Below are positions 17,190 to 25,212 of a DNA stretch of 64,000 nucleotides, piece after piece; positions within the stretch are counted from its first letter, which is position 1, and every line of letters begins with the position of its first letter. Position numbers and translations under genes: made by a program. Under the pieces are notes generated by a model. That model saw only the letters and a list, made by a program, of their open reading frames with translations. It was not told the origin of the DNA and did no database searches. This DNA is from Marinibacterium profundimaris. Lineage in GTDB: Bacteria; Pseudomonadota; Alphaproteobacteria; Rhodobacterales; Rhodobacteraceae. The stretch lies in NCBI RefSeq assembly GCF_002210095.1, contig NZ_AQQR01000004.1:310001-374000 (forward strand), written 5' to 3'.

Positions 17190-17875
17190 GCGAGGAGATG
17201 GCCCACGACGACGACCAGATGCTGGCGGCCGAATACGCCCTGGACCTTCTGACCGGCGATGAGCTGGCAGAGGCGCACCGGCGCGTGACCTCGGACCCCG
17301 CCTTTGCGGCCACCGTCGCCCGGTGGGAGATCGAGCTGGCCGACCTAGCGGTCGAGCTGCCGCCCGAACCCGTCCCGGCCGAGGTGAAATCGCGGCTGGA
17401 GATGCGGCTGTTCGGGGCGTCTCCGGCGCCGGTGTCGTCGCGGATGCGCGCGGCGCTGGGGTTCTGGCGCGGGCTGAGCGCGGTGGCGGTGTTCCTGGCG
17501 GCCATCCTGGGCTGGCTCTGGCTGAGCGGACCGGGCCCCGATCCGCTGCGCGCGGCCGAGATCGCGTCGGACGACGGCAGCTTCCGGTACCTTGCCGTGC
17601 TGGACGAGGCCGAGGGCGTTCTGCAGGTCACGCGGATATCCGGGACCGCGCCCGAGGGCCGGGTACTGCAGGTCTGGGCGCATGGCGACGATCAGCCGGC
17701 GATCTCGGTCGGGCTGTTTGGCGCGGGCGAGACGGCGCGGCTGGAGCTGCCAGACACGCTGCGGGGGATCGAGGGGACCTTCACCATGGGCATCTCCGAA
17801 GAGCCGCCGGGCGGCTCGCAGCAGGGCGGCCCCTCGGGCGAGGTGCTGGGACTGGGCGAGATCCGGGGGCTGTAA
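17186..17875 (+). CDS. RskA-type anti-sigma factor
   Basis: A single-pass membrane protein that should hold the preceding sigma factor inactive. In 229 residues: a cytoplasmic anti-sigma segment (AAEYALDLLTGDELAEAHRR, typical of anti-sigma-K proteins), one membrane helix (about 95-115, VAVFLAAILGWLWL) and a periplasmic RskA domain with VLQVWAHGDDQPAISVGLF. The start codon overlaps the sigma factor stop (ATGA at 17186-17189). No Zn-binding HxxxCxxC motif is visible, consistent with the RskA rather than the ZAS class. Confidence 0.9.
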   Translation: MSEEMAHDDDQMLAAEYALDLLTGDELAEAHRRVTSDPAFAATVARWEIELADLAVELPPEPVPAEVKSRLEMRLFGASPAPVSSRMRAALGFWRGLSAVAVFLAAILGWLWLSGPGPDPLRAAEIASDDGSFRYLAVLDEAEGVLQVTRISGTAPEGRVLQVWAHGDDQPAISVGLFGAGETARLELPDTLRGIEGTFTMGISEEPPGGSQQGGPSGEVLGLGEIRGL

Positions 17876-17921
17876 CGTTCCGGGATACCGGGGCGGCCGG
17901 GGCGGCGCAGCGCCCCCTGCC

Positions 17922-18665
17922 CTATTCCGCCGCGGCGCGGGGTTCGGGGCCGTGCACGGCGTCGATCTCGTCGGCGACCAGCGCCTGCAGTTTCCACATG
18001 TAACTGTCGTGGATCCCGAGCTCTTCGAGATGGCTGACCGTGTTGAAGAGGTATTCCGCGCAGCTGCCGGCGTGGCCCACGGCGCGGGCCAGGCGGTGGA
18101 CCTGGTCGTCGAGCGGCAGGCGCACCAGCCGCCCCTCGCCGTCGTGGCGCCGGTCGGCGGGCGGGGTGCAGTAGAAGACCAGGCCGCGGAAGCTTTCGCC
18201 GTTCGCGCGCAGGGTGACCCAGCGGATCCAGGGGATCATCTCGCGGAAGGCGCCTTCGCGTTCGATCAGGCGGATCATGCGGCTGAGCTGGTCATCCTCG
18301 GGCATCTTGAAGGCCACGCCCTTGCAGGCGCCGCCCTTGTCCAGCGCCAGCATCAGGCCCGGTTCTTCCGGGGTCGCGCGCCAGCCCTGCATGTGCAGGC
18401 AGAAGGACCGGTGCCAGCCGTGCAGGATGCAGGCGCGGCTTTCGTCGTATTCGAAGGCCGGTTTCCAGATCAGCGAGCCATATGCAAAGACCCAGAACGG
18501 CCGGCCCGCGTTCTCCTCCAGCAGACGCTGCGCCAGTTCTGCCTTGTCGTCATCCGTCATCGGCGTGTGGGTGTCCGAAGGGCCGGGATCGGGCACCTCG
18601 CGGTAGACCCGCGCCACGTGGGATTCGGTCAGGGAAATGGCGCGTGTGGAGGAACGGTGGGGCAT
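17922..18665 (-). CDS. chaC: ChaC-family gamma-glutamylcyclotransferase
   Basis: Splits glutathione into 5-oxoproline and Cys-Gly in the cytoplasm. The 247-residue protein has the substrate-binding YGSLIW motif (in FWVFAYGSLIWKPAFEYDES, about residues 58-77), RSFCLHMQGWR and the GLMLALDKGG strand, with the proposed catalytic glutamate in LIEREG. Start at 18665 is the most upstream ATG that gives a normal length; MTDDDKAELA further in is also possible. Divergent from the methyltransferase gene, 260 bp apart. Confidence 0.9.
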   Translation of the reverse strand: MPHRSSTRAISLTESHVARVYREVPDPGPSDTHTPMTDDDKAELAQRLLEENAGRPFWVFAYGSLIWKPAFEYDESRACILHGWHRSFCLHMQGWRATPEEPGLMLALDKGGACKGVAFKMPEDDQLSRMIRLIEREGAFREMIPWIRWVTLRANGESFRGLVFYCTPPADRRHDGEGRLVRLPLDDQVHRLARAVGHAGSCAEYLFNTVSHLEELGIHDSYMWKLQALVADEIDAVHGPEPRAAAE

Positions 18666-18925
18666 GGAAGGGTCCGGGATGGCTCCGTCTGAAGGGTGCC
18701 GGGACAATGTCGGGGCGTGGCAGGCAATCGTCAACCCGATGACCCGGGCCCGGGGCGCGGCGCCGGGCAGATGCACAGGGCTTGTGCGCCGGGGCGGCGG
18801 CGGAGGCTCAAGAAGATGCGCCCGCCCGGGGAGGTGGCGCGGCGGGGGGTTTGCAGCTAGAGTGACGCAAGGTAACCGGCCTGCGCGCAAGTCTGCGTCG
18901 GTCGGCAGGTGGGGAGGATACGGGC

Positions 18926-19750
18926 ATGACGGATACAACGGGCTTCGCGGCACTGGAACGGCGGGAATGGTCGGACCCGAATGTGGCGCGCGCCTATGCC
19001 CAGGCCTTCGCGAAGGCCTCGGACATGGTGGTGCCCGCGCTTGTCGCGGCGGTCCGGGCCGGGTCCGGGACGCGGGCGCTGGACCTTTGCTGCGGCCATG
19101 GCAACGTCAGCGCGGGGCTTGTCGGCGCCGGCGCCGAGGTGACGGGCGTGGATTTCTCGCCCGCGATGCTGGAAATGGCGCGCATTGCGGTGCCGGGGGC
19201 CAGGTTCGTCGAGGGCGACGCGATGGCGCTGGAGTTCGAGGACGGCACCTTTGACGCGGTGACGATCGGCTTCGGCGTGCCGCATGTGCCCGATCCGCCG
19301 CAGGTGCTGGCCGAGGCGCGCAGGGTGCTGAAACCCGGCGGGCGGCTGGCCTTCTCGGTCTGGTGCGGCGCCGGGGCAGAAAGCGCCCTTGGATATGTCT
19401 TCGAGGCGATCGCGGCGCATGGCGACCCCGGGATCACGCTGCCGCCCGGCCCCGGGGCCACCGATTATGCCGATCCCGCGCTGGCCTTTCCGGTGCTGGA
19501 GGCGCGCGGCTTTGCGGGGTGTCACTGCGAGACGGTGCCATCGGCCTGGAAGGTGGACGATCCGGCGGCGCCCTATGTCTATTTCCTGGAAGGCACGGCG
19601 CGCGGCGGGGCCCTGTTGCGGCCCCAGCCCGAGGAAAACGCCACCGCGATCCGTGCGTCGGTGGTCGAACGGGTGCTGGCGGCGCATGGGACAGGGCCCG
19701 AATGGCGGGTGCCGATCCCGGCGAACGTGACCTCGGCCGAGGCGGTGTGA
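18926..19750 (+). CDS. Class I SAM-dependent methyltransferase (UbiE/Methyltransf_11-like)
   Basis: A 274-residue soluble enzyme. SAM-binding motif I is ALDLCCGHGNVSAGL (about residues 52-66), motif II GVDFSPAMLEMARI, then FVEGDAMALEF and DAVTIGFGVPHVPDPPQVLA, and LKPGGRLAFSVW as the post-III strand. The closest overall type is the UbiE/COQ5-like group, but the C-terminal half differs and the substrate cannot be named. GGAGGATA sits 6 nt before the ATG. Confidence 0.85.
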   Translation: MTDTTGFAALERREWSDPNVARAYAQAFAKASDMVVPALVAAVRAGSGTRALDLCCGHGNVSAGLVGAGAEVTGVDFSPAMLEMARIAVPGARFVEGDAMALEFEDGTFDAVTIGFGVPHVPDPPQVLAEARRVLKPGGRLAFSVWCGAGAESALGYVFEAIAAHGDPGITLPPGPGATDYADPALAFPVLEARGFAGCHCETVPSAWKVDDPAAPYVYFLEGTARGGALLRPQPEENATAIRASVVERVLAAHGTGPEWRVPIPANVTSAEAV

Positions 19751-19775
19751 CGCGAGGCGGAGAACGCTGCCCGCC

Positions 19776-20552
19776 TCAGGCCGGCGTCACGAAAACCGAT
19801 TGCGAGATCAGTTCGGCCGGGGCCTCGGAATCCATGAAGGCGATGTCATAGGCATCGCGGCCGATGGCGATGACGGCCAGCGTATCGGCCGAGCACATGC
19901 CCGTCGCATCCACCAGGTGCCAGGCCTCGTCCAGCCAGACCTGCGCCACGGCGTGGAAATCCGGCGGGGTGACCTGCGGGCTGTAGACGGCGACCATGCG
20001 CGCCGGGATCTGGGCGGCGCGGATCATCGAACAGGCCAGATGCGCGTAGTCGCGGCAGACACCCTGCCGGCCGGCGAAGGTTTCCAGCACGTTGGTGTCG
20101 GCGTCGGAACTGCCGGGGACATAGGTCAGGTTGGCCTCGATCCAGTCGCGGATCGCGGCGACCTTACGGCCGCCAGAGAGGTCTCCGAAGCGCTTGCCGA
20201 CGAAGGTGACGAACTTGTCCGACTGGCAATAGCGCGAAGGCCGCAGGTAGGGCGCGACGGGCCCGGGGATCCGGTGCAGCGGCGCGGCCTCGAGCGTGTT
20301 GAGCGAAACCGCCGGCCGGGTGATATCGACCTCGGCATCGTAGGACAGGGCCATCTCGGTGGCGGTGACCTGCGCCCAGATCCGTTCGCCGACCCCGGCG
20401 TCGCCCTCGACCCGGGTCAGGCTGGCCTCGGTGATGGTCAGGTTCTGGTGCAGGATCTCCTGCCCCTCGGTCCGGGCGGCCTCCAGCGCCAGGAAGACGG
20501 TGTTGGGCCGGGTAAACCGGTAGTGCATGTCGACGTCGATCCGGATGCGCAT
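19776..20552 (-). CDS. Transglutaminase-like (bacterial transglutaminase N-terminal plus core) protein
   Basis: A 258-residue protein beginning MRIRIDVDMHYRF. An N-terminal beta domain is followed by the transglutaminase core with the catalytic triad in order: Cys in GRQGVCRDYAHLACSMIRAA, His in PDFHAVAQVWLDEAWHLVD and Asp in VDATG. Enzymes of this type are usually cysteine proteases or amidases rather than cross-linkers. No signal peptide, so cytoplasmic. Stands alone between a methyltransferase gene (convergent) and trcR (same strand). Confidence 0.85.
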   Translation of the reverse strand: MRIRIDVDMHYRFTRPNTVFLALEAARTEGQEILHQNLTITEASLTRVEGDAGVGERIWAQVTATEMALSYDAEVDITRPAVSLNTLEAAPLHRIPGPVAPYLRPSRYCQSDKFVTFVGKRFGDLSGGRKVAAIRDWIEANLTYVPGSSDADTNVLETFAGRQGVCRDYAHLACSMIRAAQIPARMVAVYSPQVTPPDFHAVAQVWLDEAWHLVDATGMCSADTLAVIAIGRDAYDIAFMDSEAPAELISQSVFVTPA

Positions 20553-20729
20553 CCTGCCCCCTGCCGTTTGTGCCCTGCCGTTTCGGCCCTGCCGCACAGG
20601 CGTAGCAGCTTCGCCCCCGTGGCTTCAACGGCAGAGATGGTTTCGACACCGGCGCGGGCCCTGTCCCCCGCGGGCGCGGGGAAATTGTGCAGGCGCGGCA
20701 CCGGCCCCGGCCCCGGCCCCGAAACGCAA

Positions 20730-20760
20730 ACGCGCCCGCCGGGATCCCGGGCGGGCGCGT
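20730..20760 (-). terminator. Terminator hairpin after trcR
   Basis: ACGCGCCCGCC (20730-20740) pairs with GGCGGGCGCGT (20750-20760) and, on the minus strand, is followed by TTTGCGTTT. It lies 34 bp past the trcR stop. Confidence 0.7.
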
Positions 20761-20794
20761 GAGCTTGCGGCATGGTGCCGGAGGGCGGCGCGGC

Positions 20795-21559
20795 TCAGCG
20801 CGACGTGTCGTCCTCGTCGTCGTCGTCATCCTCGCCCGAGGGCAGGTTGAAGAAGCTGTCGGCGTCCACGATCGGCTCGCTGTCTTCCTTGTCGTCCTCG
20901 TCGCTGTCGCTGAGCGAGAAGGTCTCGAGCCCCTCGATCGCGGTCGGGATGCGCGGCTCGGCCTCCATCTCCAGCGACTGCTCGGTCGAGACGAGACGGC
21001 GGCGGGCGTCGTCGTCCATGACCTCGCCCTCGGCGGCCTTCTTGGCGGCGGCCTTCTGCACGGCGGCGTCCAGTTCGGACTGCTTGCAGAGGCCCAGAGC
21101 GACCGGGTCGATCGGCTGGATGTTGGCGATGTTCCAGTGCGTGCGTTCGCGAATCGCCTGGATCGTCGGCTTCGTGGTGCCCACCAGCTTCGAGATCTGG
21201 CTGTCGGCCAGTTCCGGGTGGAACTTCACCAGCCACAGGATCGAAGCCGGACGGTCCTGGCGCTTCGACAGCGGGGTGTAGCGCGGGCCGCGGCGCTTCT
21301 CCTCGCCCTCGGCGGCGGGGTTGGTCTTGACCCGCAGCCGGTAAAGCGGATCCTTCTCGGCCTTGTCGATCTCGGCCTGGGTCAGCTGGTTGTTCGCGAT
21401 CGGGTCGAACCCGCGCACGCCCACGGCAACGTCACCATCGGCGATGCCCTGGATCTCGAGCTCGTGCATGCCGACGAAATCCGCGATCTGCTTGAAGGTC
21501 ATGGTGGTGTTGTCCACCAGCCAGACCGCCGTCGCGCGCGCGTTGATCAGTCGTGCCAT
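20795..21559 (-). CDS. trcR: Cell-cycle transcriptional regulator TrcR (DUF1013)
   Basis: A 254-residue DNA-binding protein conserved across Alphaproteobacteria and linked to cell-cycle gene control in Caulobacter. It begins MARLINARATAVWLVDNTTM, with two helix-turn-helix-like segments (TFKQIADFVGMHELEIQGIA and ADSQISKLVGTTKPTIQAIR). The C-terminus is a disordered acidic tail (SDSDEDDKEDSE and a final run of aspartates). The ATG at 21559 is chosen because GGAG lies 7 nt upstream; an ATG two codons earlier sits too close to that site. Terminator at 20730-20760. Confidence 0.92.
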   Translation of the reverse strand: MARLINARATAVWLVDNTTMTFKQIADFVGMHELEIQGIADGDVAVGVRGFDPIANNQLTQAEIDKAEKDPLYRLRVKTNPAAEGEEKRRGPRYTPLSKRQDRPASILWLVKFHPELADSQISKLVGTTKPTIQAIRERTHWNIANIQPIDPVALGLCKQSELDAAVQKAAAKKAAEGEVMDDDARRRLVSTEQSLEMEAEPRIPTAIEGLETFSLSDSDEDDKEDSEPIVDADSFFNLPSGEDDDDDEDDTSR

Positions 21560-21698
21560 AGTCATGCTCCTTAACACATACATCTTCCCCGGCGCCTGGG
21601 CGGACCAGGCTGCCCGGGTTTCAGGCCACGGGCGGGTTTCCGTTGTCGGGGAACTTCGGCGTTGTATAGTCGGCGATGACCGGAAAGGGAAGAGGCGA

Positions 21699-22361
21699 AT
21701 GCGGCAGGCTTTCGGCAGCTGGATCCTTGCGCTGGCCCTGGCGGCGGCGCCCGGGCCCGTCGGGATGGCCGCGCGCGCCAGCGAGGCCGAAAATGCCCCG
21801 GGGCGGTTCGATTATTACGTGATGGCGCTGAGCTGGTCGCCGAACTGGTGCGCCCTGGAAGGGGACCAGCGCCGGGCGCCGCAATGCGACGAGGATCACG
21901 GCTGGCTGCTGCACGGGCTCTGGCCCCAGTTCGAGACCGGGTGGCCGGAAACCTGCGACACCTCCGAACCCTCTCCATCGCGGCAGATGACCCGCGAGAT
22001 GACCGACATCATGGGCAGCGCCGGGCTGGCCTGGCACCAGTGGCGCAAGCATGGCTCCTGTTCCGGGCTGGCACCGGAGGACTACTTTCGCCTGTCGCGG
22101 GTGGCCTATGGCCGCGTGGTCCGGCCCGAGGTGTTCCGCAAGCTGAGCAACGCGGTGCGCCTGCCGGCCTCGGTCGTCGAAGAGGCGTTTCTCAAGGACA
22201 ATCCTCAGCTGACGCCCGACATGCTGACCGTGACCTGCCGCGACGGCTATGTGCAGGAGGTGCGGATCTGTTTCACCCGGGGGCTGGAGCCCCGCCCCTG
22301 CGGCCCGGATGCGCGCAGGGACTGCCGCCTGAACGACGCGCTGTTCACGCCGCTGCGCTGA
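21699..22361 (+). CDS. Ribonuclease T2 family protein, secreted
   Basis: A periplasmic or secreted endoribonuclease of the T2 family, 220 residues with a signal peptide (about 1-27, ending MAARA). Active-site block I is LLHGLWPQ (His72); block II is WHQWRKHGSC (His113, Lys117, His118). In the family this block normally reads HEWxKHG, so the catalytic glutamate appears as Gln114. Ten or so cysteines suggest disulfides. Ribosome-binding site GGGAAGAGG. Convergent with the next gene, with a hairpin cluster between. Confidence 0.88.
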   Translation: MRQAFGSWILALALAAAPGPVGMAARASEAENAPGRFDYYVMALSWSPNWCALEGDQRRAPQCDEDHGWLLHGLWPQFETGWPETCDTSEPSPSRQMTREMTDIMGSAGLAWHQWRKHGSCSGLAPEDYFRLSRVAYGRVVRPEVFRKLSNAVRLPASVVEEAFLKDNPQLTPDMLTVTCRDGYVQEVRICFTRGLEPRPCGPDARRDCRLNDALFTPLR

Positions 22362-22377
22362 CCGGGCTTTGGGCGTG

Positions 22378-22445
22378 CCGGCCGAAGGCCGGGATGAGGA
22401 CTTGCCGGCCGAAGGCCGGCCGGGGCGCGCGGCGAAGCCGCGCGC
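22378..22445. terminator. Cluster of three GAA-loop hairpins (bidirectional terminator candidate)
   Basis: Three hairpins in 68 bp, each closing on a GAA triloop: CCGGCC/GGCCGG (22378-22392), GCCGGCC/GGCCGGC (22404-22420) and GCGCGCGGC/GCCGCGCGC (22425-22445). They fill the gap between the convergent RNase T2 gene and the gene at 22490. There is no U-tract, so Rho-independent function is not certain. Confidence 0.65.
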
Positions 22446-22489
22446 AACCCCTCGCCCGACAGTTCACGCAGACACCCCCGGCAGGGGGC

Positions 22490-22984
22490 TCAGCTTTCCT
22501 GCTGCTGGCACTTGCGTGCCGCCGCCAGCGCCTCGGCCGTGCCCTTGAGGTCCAGCTGGAAGACCGGCGCGCCCTTGGCGTCGAAGACCGTCAGGCTCTG
22601 AGCCTTGGCGATCGCGTCGAAGACCGACGTGTTGGTGAACATCACCCCCGCGCCATGCACCCGCCCCAGCTGCAGCCCAGTGGCCACCGCCGGGTAGCGC
22701 GTACCGTCGAGGTCGAAGACCAGCGGATAGGCCTGGCCTTCGCGCAGGCGTGTCCAATCGGGTTCGAACACGGCGATGTAGCCCTGCTTTTTCACCGCGT
22801 CATAGCCGATCCGGGTCAGCGACTTGCCGTCGCGTGCGGTCTGGATCAGGCAGCCATTGCCCAGGTCCGTGTCCACCATGACGTTCCAGCCATTGCAATA
22901 GCCCTGATCGACCAGGTCGGCCTTTGCGGGCAGGGCCGCAAGCCCGAGGGCGAGCAGCGCCGCGCCGAATGCGAGATGTCTCAT
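22490..22984 (-). CDS. Periplasmic protein of unknown function
   Basis: A 164-residue protein with a signal peptide (MRHLAFGAALLALGLAALPA, cleavage after AKA). The mature part has four cysteines counting the last near the end (GYCNGWNV, NGCLIQT, KCQQQ; the first two may pair), a strand pattern ARDGKSLTRIGYDAVKKQGY and a C-terminal helix LKGTAEALAAARKC. Proteins of this kind occur in Rhodobacterales as uncharacterised periplasmic proteins. It is 27 bp downstream of qor on the same strand, so co-transcription is possible. Confidence 0.7.
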   Translation of the reverse strand: MRHLAFGAALLALGLAALPAKADLVDQGYCNGWNVMVDTDLGNGCLIQTARDGKSLTRIGYDAVKKQGYIAVFEPDWTRLREGQAYPLVFDLDGTRYPAVATGLQLGRVHGAGVMFTNTSVFDAIAKAQSLTVFDAKGAPVFQLDLKGTAEALAAARKCQQQES

Positions 22985-23011
22985 GCGCTTTCCTTCACAA
23001 ATTCGGGGCCT

Positions 23012-23986
23012 TCACAGTTCGAGGATCGTCGAGCCGGTGGTCTTGCGGGCTTCCAGCGCGTCATGCGCCTTGGCCACCTCGGCCAGCGGGAAGCGCTGGT
23101 CGATGCGGATCTTCACCGCACCCGAGGCGACCTTGTCGAACAGGTGCCTTGCCATCTCCTGACAGGTGGCCGGATCGGCGGTATGGGCGAACAGCGTCGG
23201 CCGCGTGACCTTGATCGAGCCCTTCTGCGCCAGGATCCCGAGGTTGAAGGCATCGACCGGCCCCGTGGCATTGCCGAATGAGATCATCATCCCCAGCGGC
23301 TTCAGGCAGTCCAGAGAGCCCATGAAGGTGTCCTTGCCCACCGAATCCATCACCACGTCGACGCCCTTGCCATCCGTCAGCTCCTTCACCCGGGCGGTGA
23401 AATCCTCGGTCGAATAGTTGATGCAATGCTCGGCCCCGTGATCGAGCGCGAGCTGGCATTTCTCGTCGCTGCCGGCGGTGCCGATCAAGTGGATGCCTTC
23501 GGATTTCGCCCATTGGCAGGCGATCAGCCCGACACCGCCGGCGGCGGCGTGGAACAGCACCGTGTCCCCGGCCTTCAGCGGCGTGGTGCGGTGGAAGAGG
23601 TATTCCACCGTCATCCCCTGCAGCATCATCGCCGCGCCCTCGTCGAACGAGATCGCCTCGGGCAGCGGGCAGAGCTGGGCTGCGGGCATCACCCGGGCTT
23701 CGGTATAGGCGCCGGGCGGCATGGCGGCATAGGCGGCGCGGTCGCCGGGCCTGAGGTGTGTCACACCCTCGCCCACCGCCTCGATCACGCCCGCGGCCTC
23801 CATCCCCAGCGCATGGGGCAATTCCATCGGGTAAAGGCCGGAGCGCTGGTAGATGTCGATGAAGTTCAGCCCGCAGGCCTTGTGCGCGATGCGGATCTCG
23901 CCCGGGCCGGGCTCTCCCACCTCGAGATCCACCAGCTTCAGCTTGTCCGAGCCGCCGTGCTCTTCGATGATCGCGGTCAGGGCCAT
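23012..23986 (-). CDS. qor: NADPH:quinone oxidoreductase (zeta-crystallin type)
   Basis: A zinc-independent medium-chain dehydrogenase, 324 residues, reducing quinones or enones with NADPH. It has the GroES-like N-terminal domain (ACGLNFIDIYQRSGLYP, typical of QOR) and a Rossmann domain with the dinucleotide motif AAAGGVGLIACQWAK (about residues 148-162). GGAGGCGAG precedes the ATG. A second, more distant quinone oxidoreductase gene lies 1.2 kb upstream at 25213-26199. Confidence 0.9.
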   Translation of the reverse strand: MALTAIIEEHGGSDKLKLVDLEVGEPGPGEIRIAHKACGLNFIDIYQRSGLYPMELPHALGMEAAGVIEAVGEGVTHLRPGDRAAYAAMPPGAYTEARVMPAAQLCPLPEAISFDEGAAMMLQGMTVEYLFHRTTPLKAGDTVLFHAAAGGVGLIACQWAKSEGIHLIGTAGSDEKCQLALDHGAEHCINYSTEDFTARVKELTDGKGVDVVMDSVGKDTFMGSLDCLKPLGMMISFGNATGPVDAFNLGILAQKGSIKVTRPTLFAHTADPATCQEMARHLFDKVASGAVKIRIDQRFPLAEVAKAHDALEARKTTGSTILEL

Positions 23987-24265
23987 GTCTCGCCTCCGTT
24001 GCCTTGGTTTTTGCTGCCGGTCCGGCCGCGGGGCGGATGCCGCCCCCTCGCCGGTCCCTGTCCGGCCCGATCATGCGCATATCCGGCCGATAGTCCATGA
24101 CCCGTCTCAGCAGATCGTGAGAGCCATGTGGCGAGATCCATGGTATGATTTAGGCAGTGTCGCGGGGCGGTTCGGCCCCGGTACGGTGTTCTGACCGGCG
24201 ACCGAACCCCTGCCGCGACGATCTTTATCGTCGGGTCGAAGCACTTCGGCGGAAAGGGGGAGGAC

Positions 24266-25123
24266 ATGACCAATACAATCGGAAACCCGCTTAGCTGGAC
24301 CGCCCAGGCTGTCGGCGCCACCGGATCGCACCTGGCTGACACGGCCGGCGAGCTTGGCGGCCATCTCGACGACAGCCCGCCCCGGGTGCAGCTGCTGACG
24401 CGGGACGACATCCGGCATGCGTTGCAGGCGGGATGGGAGGACATGACCGCGCTTCGGGCGGATGCGCTGACCCTGGTGGCGGTCTATCCGCTGATCGGGA
24501 TCACGCTGATCGCCATGAGCTTCAACGCCGGGCTGATCCCGCTGATCGTGCCGCTGATCACCGGCTTTGCCCTGCTGGGGCCGGTGGCCGCCGTCGGGCT
24601 GGAAGAGATGAGCCGGCGGCGCGAACAGGGCCTGGACCCGCGGTGGAGCGACGCCTTTGCCGTGATGCGCGCACCCTCCTTCGGGGCGATCGCGGTCCTG
24701 GGGCTTTACCTTGCCGGGACGATGCTGGTCTGGATGCTGCTGGCGGCCCAGATCTACGGCGCAACGCTGGGGCCCGAGCCGCCGGCCTCGATCGGCGCCT
24801 TCCTGACCGCCGCCTTCACCACATGGGCCGGGTGGAAGATGGTCGTGATCGGCGTGGTCGCGGGCGCGGTCCTGGCCTTCGTCGTTCTGGCGATCAGCGT
24901 GGTCTCCTTCCCGCTGCTGCTGGACCGGAAGGTCGGTCTGCCGGTGGCGGTCGTGACCTCGATCCGGGTGACGCAGCAGAACCCGGGCGTGATCCTGGGT
25001 TGGGGCGCCATCGTGATCACCCTGCTGGTTCTGGGCTCGATCCCCTTCCTGCTGGGGCTGGTGGTGGTGCTGCCGCTGCTGGGGCATTCCACCTGGCACC
25101 TCTATCGCCGGGCCGTGGGGTAA
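24266..25123 (+). CDS. DUF2189 family membrane protein
   Basis: A 285-residue inner-membrane protein. After a ~65-residue soluble N-terminus with VQLLTRDDIRHALQAGWEDM, five or six hydrophobic segments follow (LTLVAVYPLIGITLIAMSF, VPLITGFALLGPVAAVGL, AIAVLGLYLAGTMLVWML, VVIGVVAGAVLAFVVLAISV, AIVITLLVLGSIPFLLGLVV). The GPVAAVGLEEMSRRREQGLD segment and ending GHSTWHLYRRAV are typical of DUF2189, found beside respiratory genes in many proteobacteria; function unknown. Monocistronic with its own terminator. Confidence 0.85.
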   Translation: MTNTIGNPLSWTAQAVGATGSHLADTAGELGGHLDDSPPRVQLLTRDDIRHALQAGWEDMTALRADALTLVAVYPLIGITLIAMSFNAGLIPLIVPLITGFALLGPVAAVGLEEMSRRREQGLDPRWSDAFAVMRAPSFGAIAVLGLYLAGTMLVWMLLAAQIYGATLGPEPPASIGAFLTAAFTTWAGWKMVVIGVVAGAVLAFVVLAISVVSFPLLLDRKVGLPVAVVTSIRVTQQNPGVILGWGAIVITLLVLGSIPFLLGLVVVLPLLGHSTWHLYRRAVG

Positions 25124-25143
25124 CCTGCCGGGACCGAACGGAA

Positions 25144-25173
25144 AAAGGGCCGCATCCGGGGATGCGGCCCTTT
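25144..25173 (+). terminator. Rho-independent terminator after the DUF2189 gene
   Basis: AAAGGGCCGCATC (25144-25156) and GATGCGGCCCTTT (25161-25173) pair perfectly around CGGG, flanked by A and T runs, 20 bp past the stop. It may also serve the convergent gene at 25213. Confidence 0.85.
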
Positions 25174-25212
25174 CTTGTGCAGGGTGGGGTGTTGCGCGGG
25201 CCGCGCCGGTCG

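Noticed and set aside
20807-20835. GTC/GTCATC trinucleotide run in trcR
   Set aside because: It merely encodes the poly-aspartate C-terminal tail typical of this family; no sign that it is a regulatory or unstable repeat.
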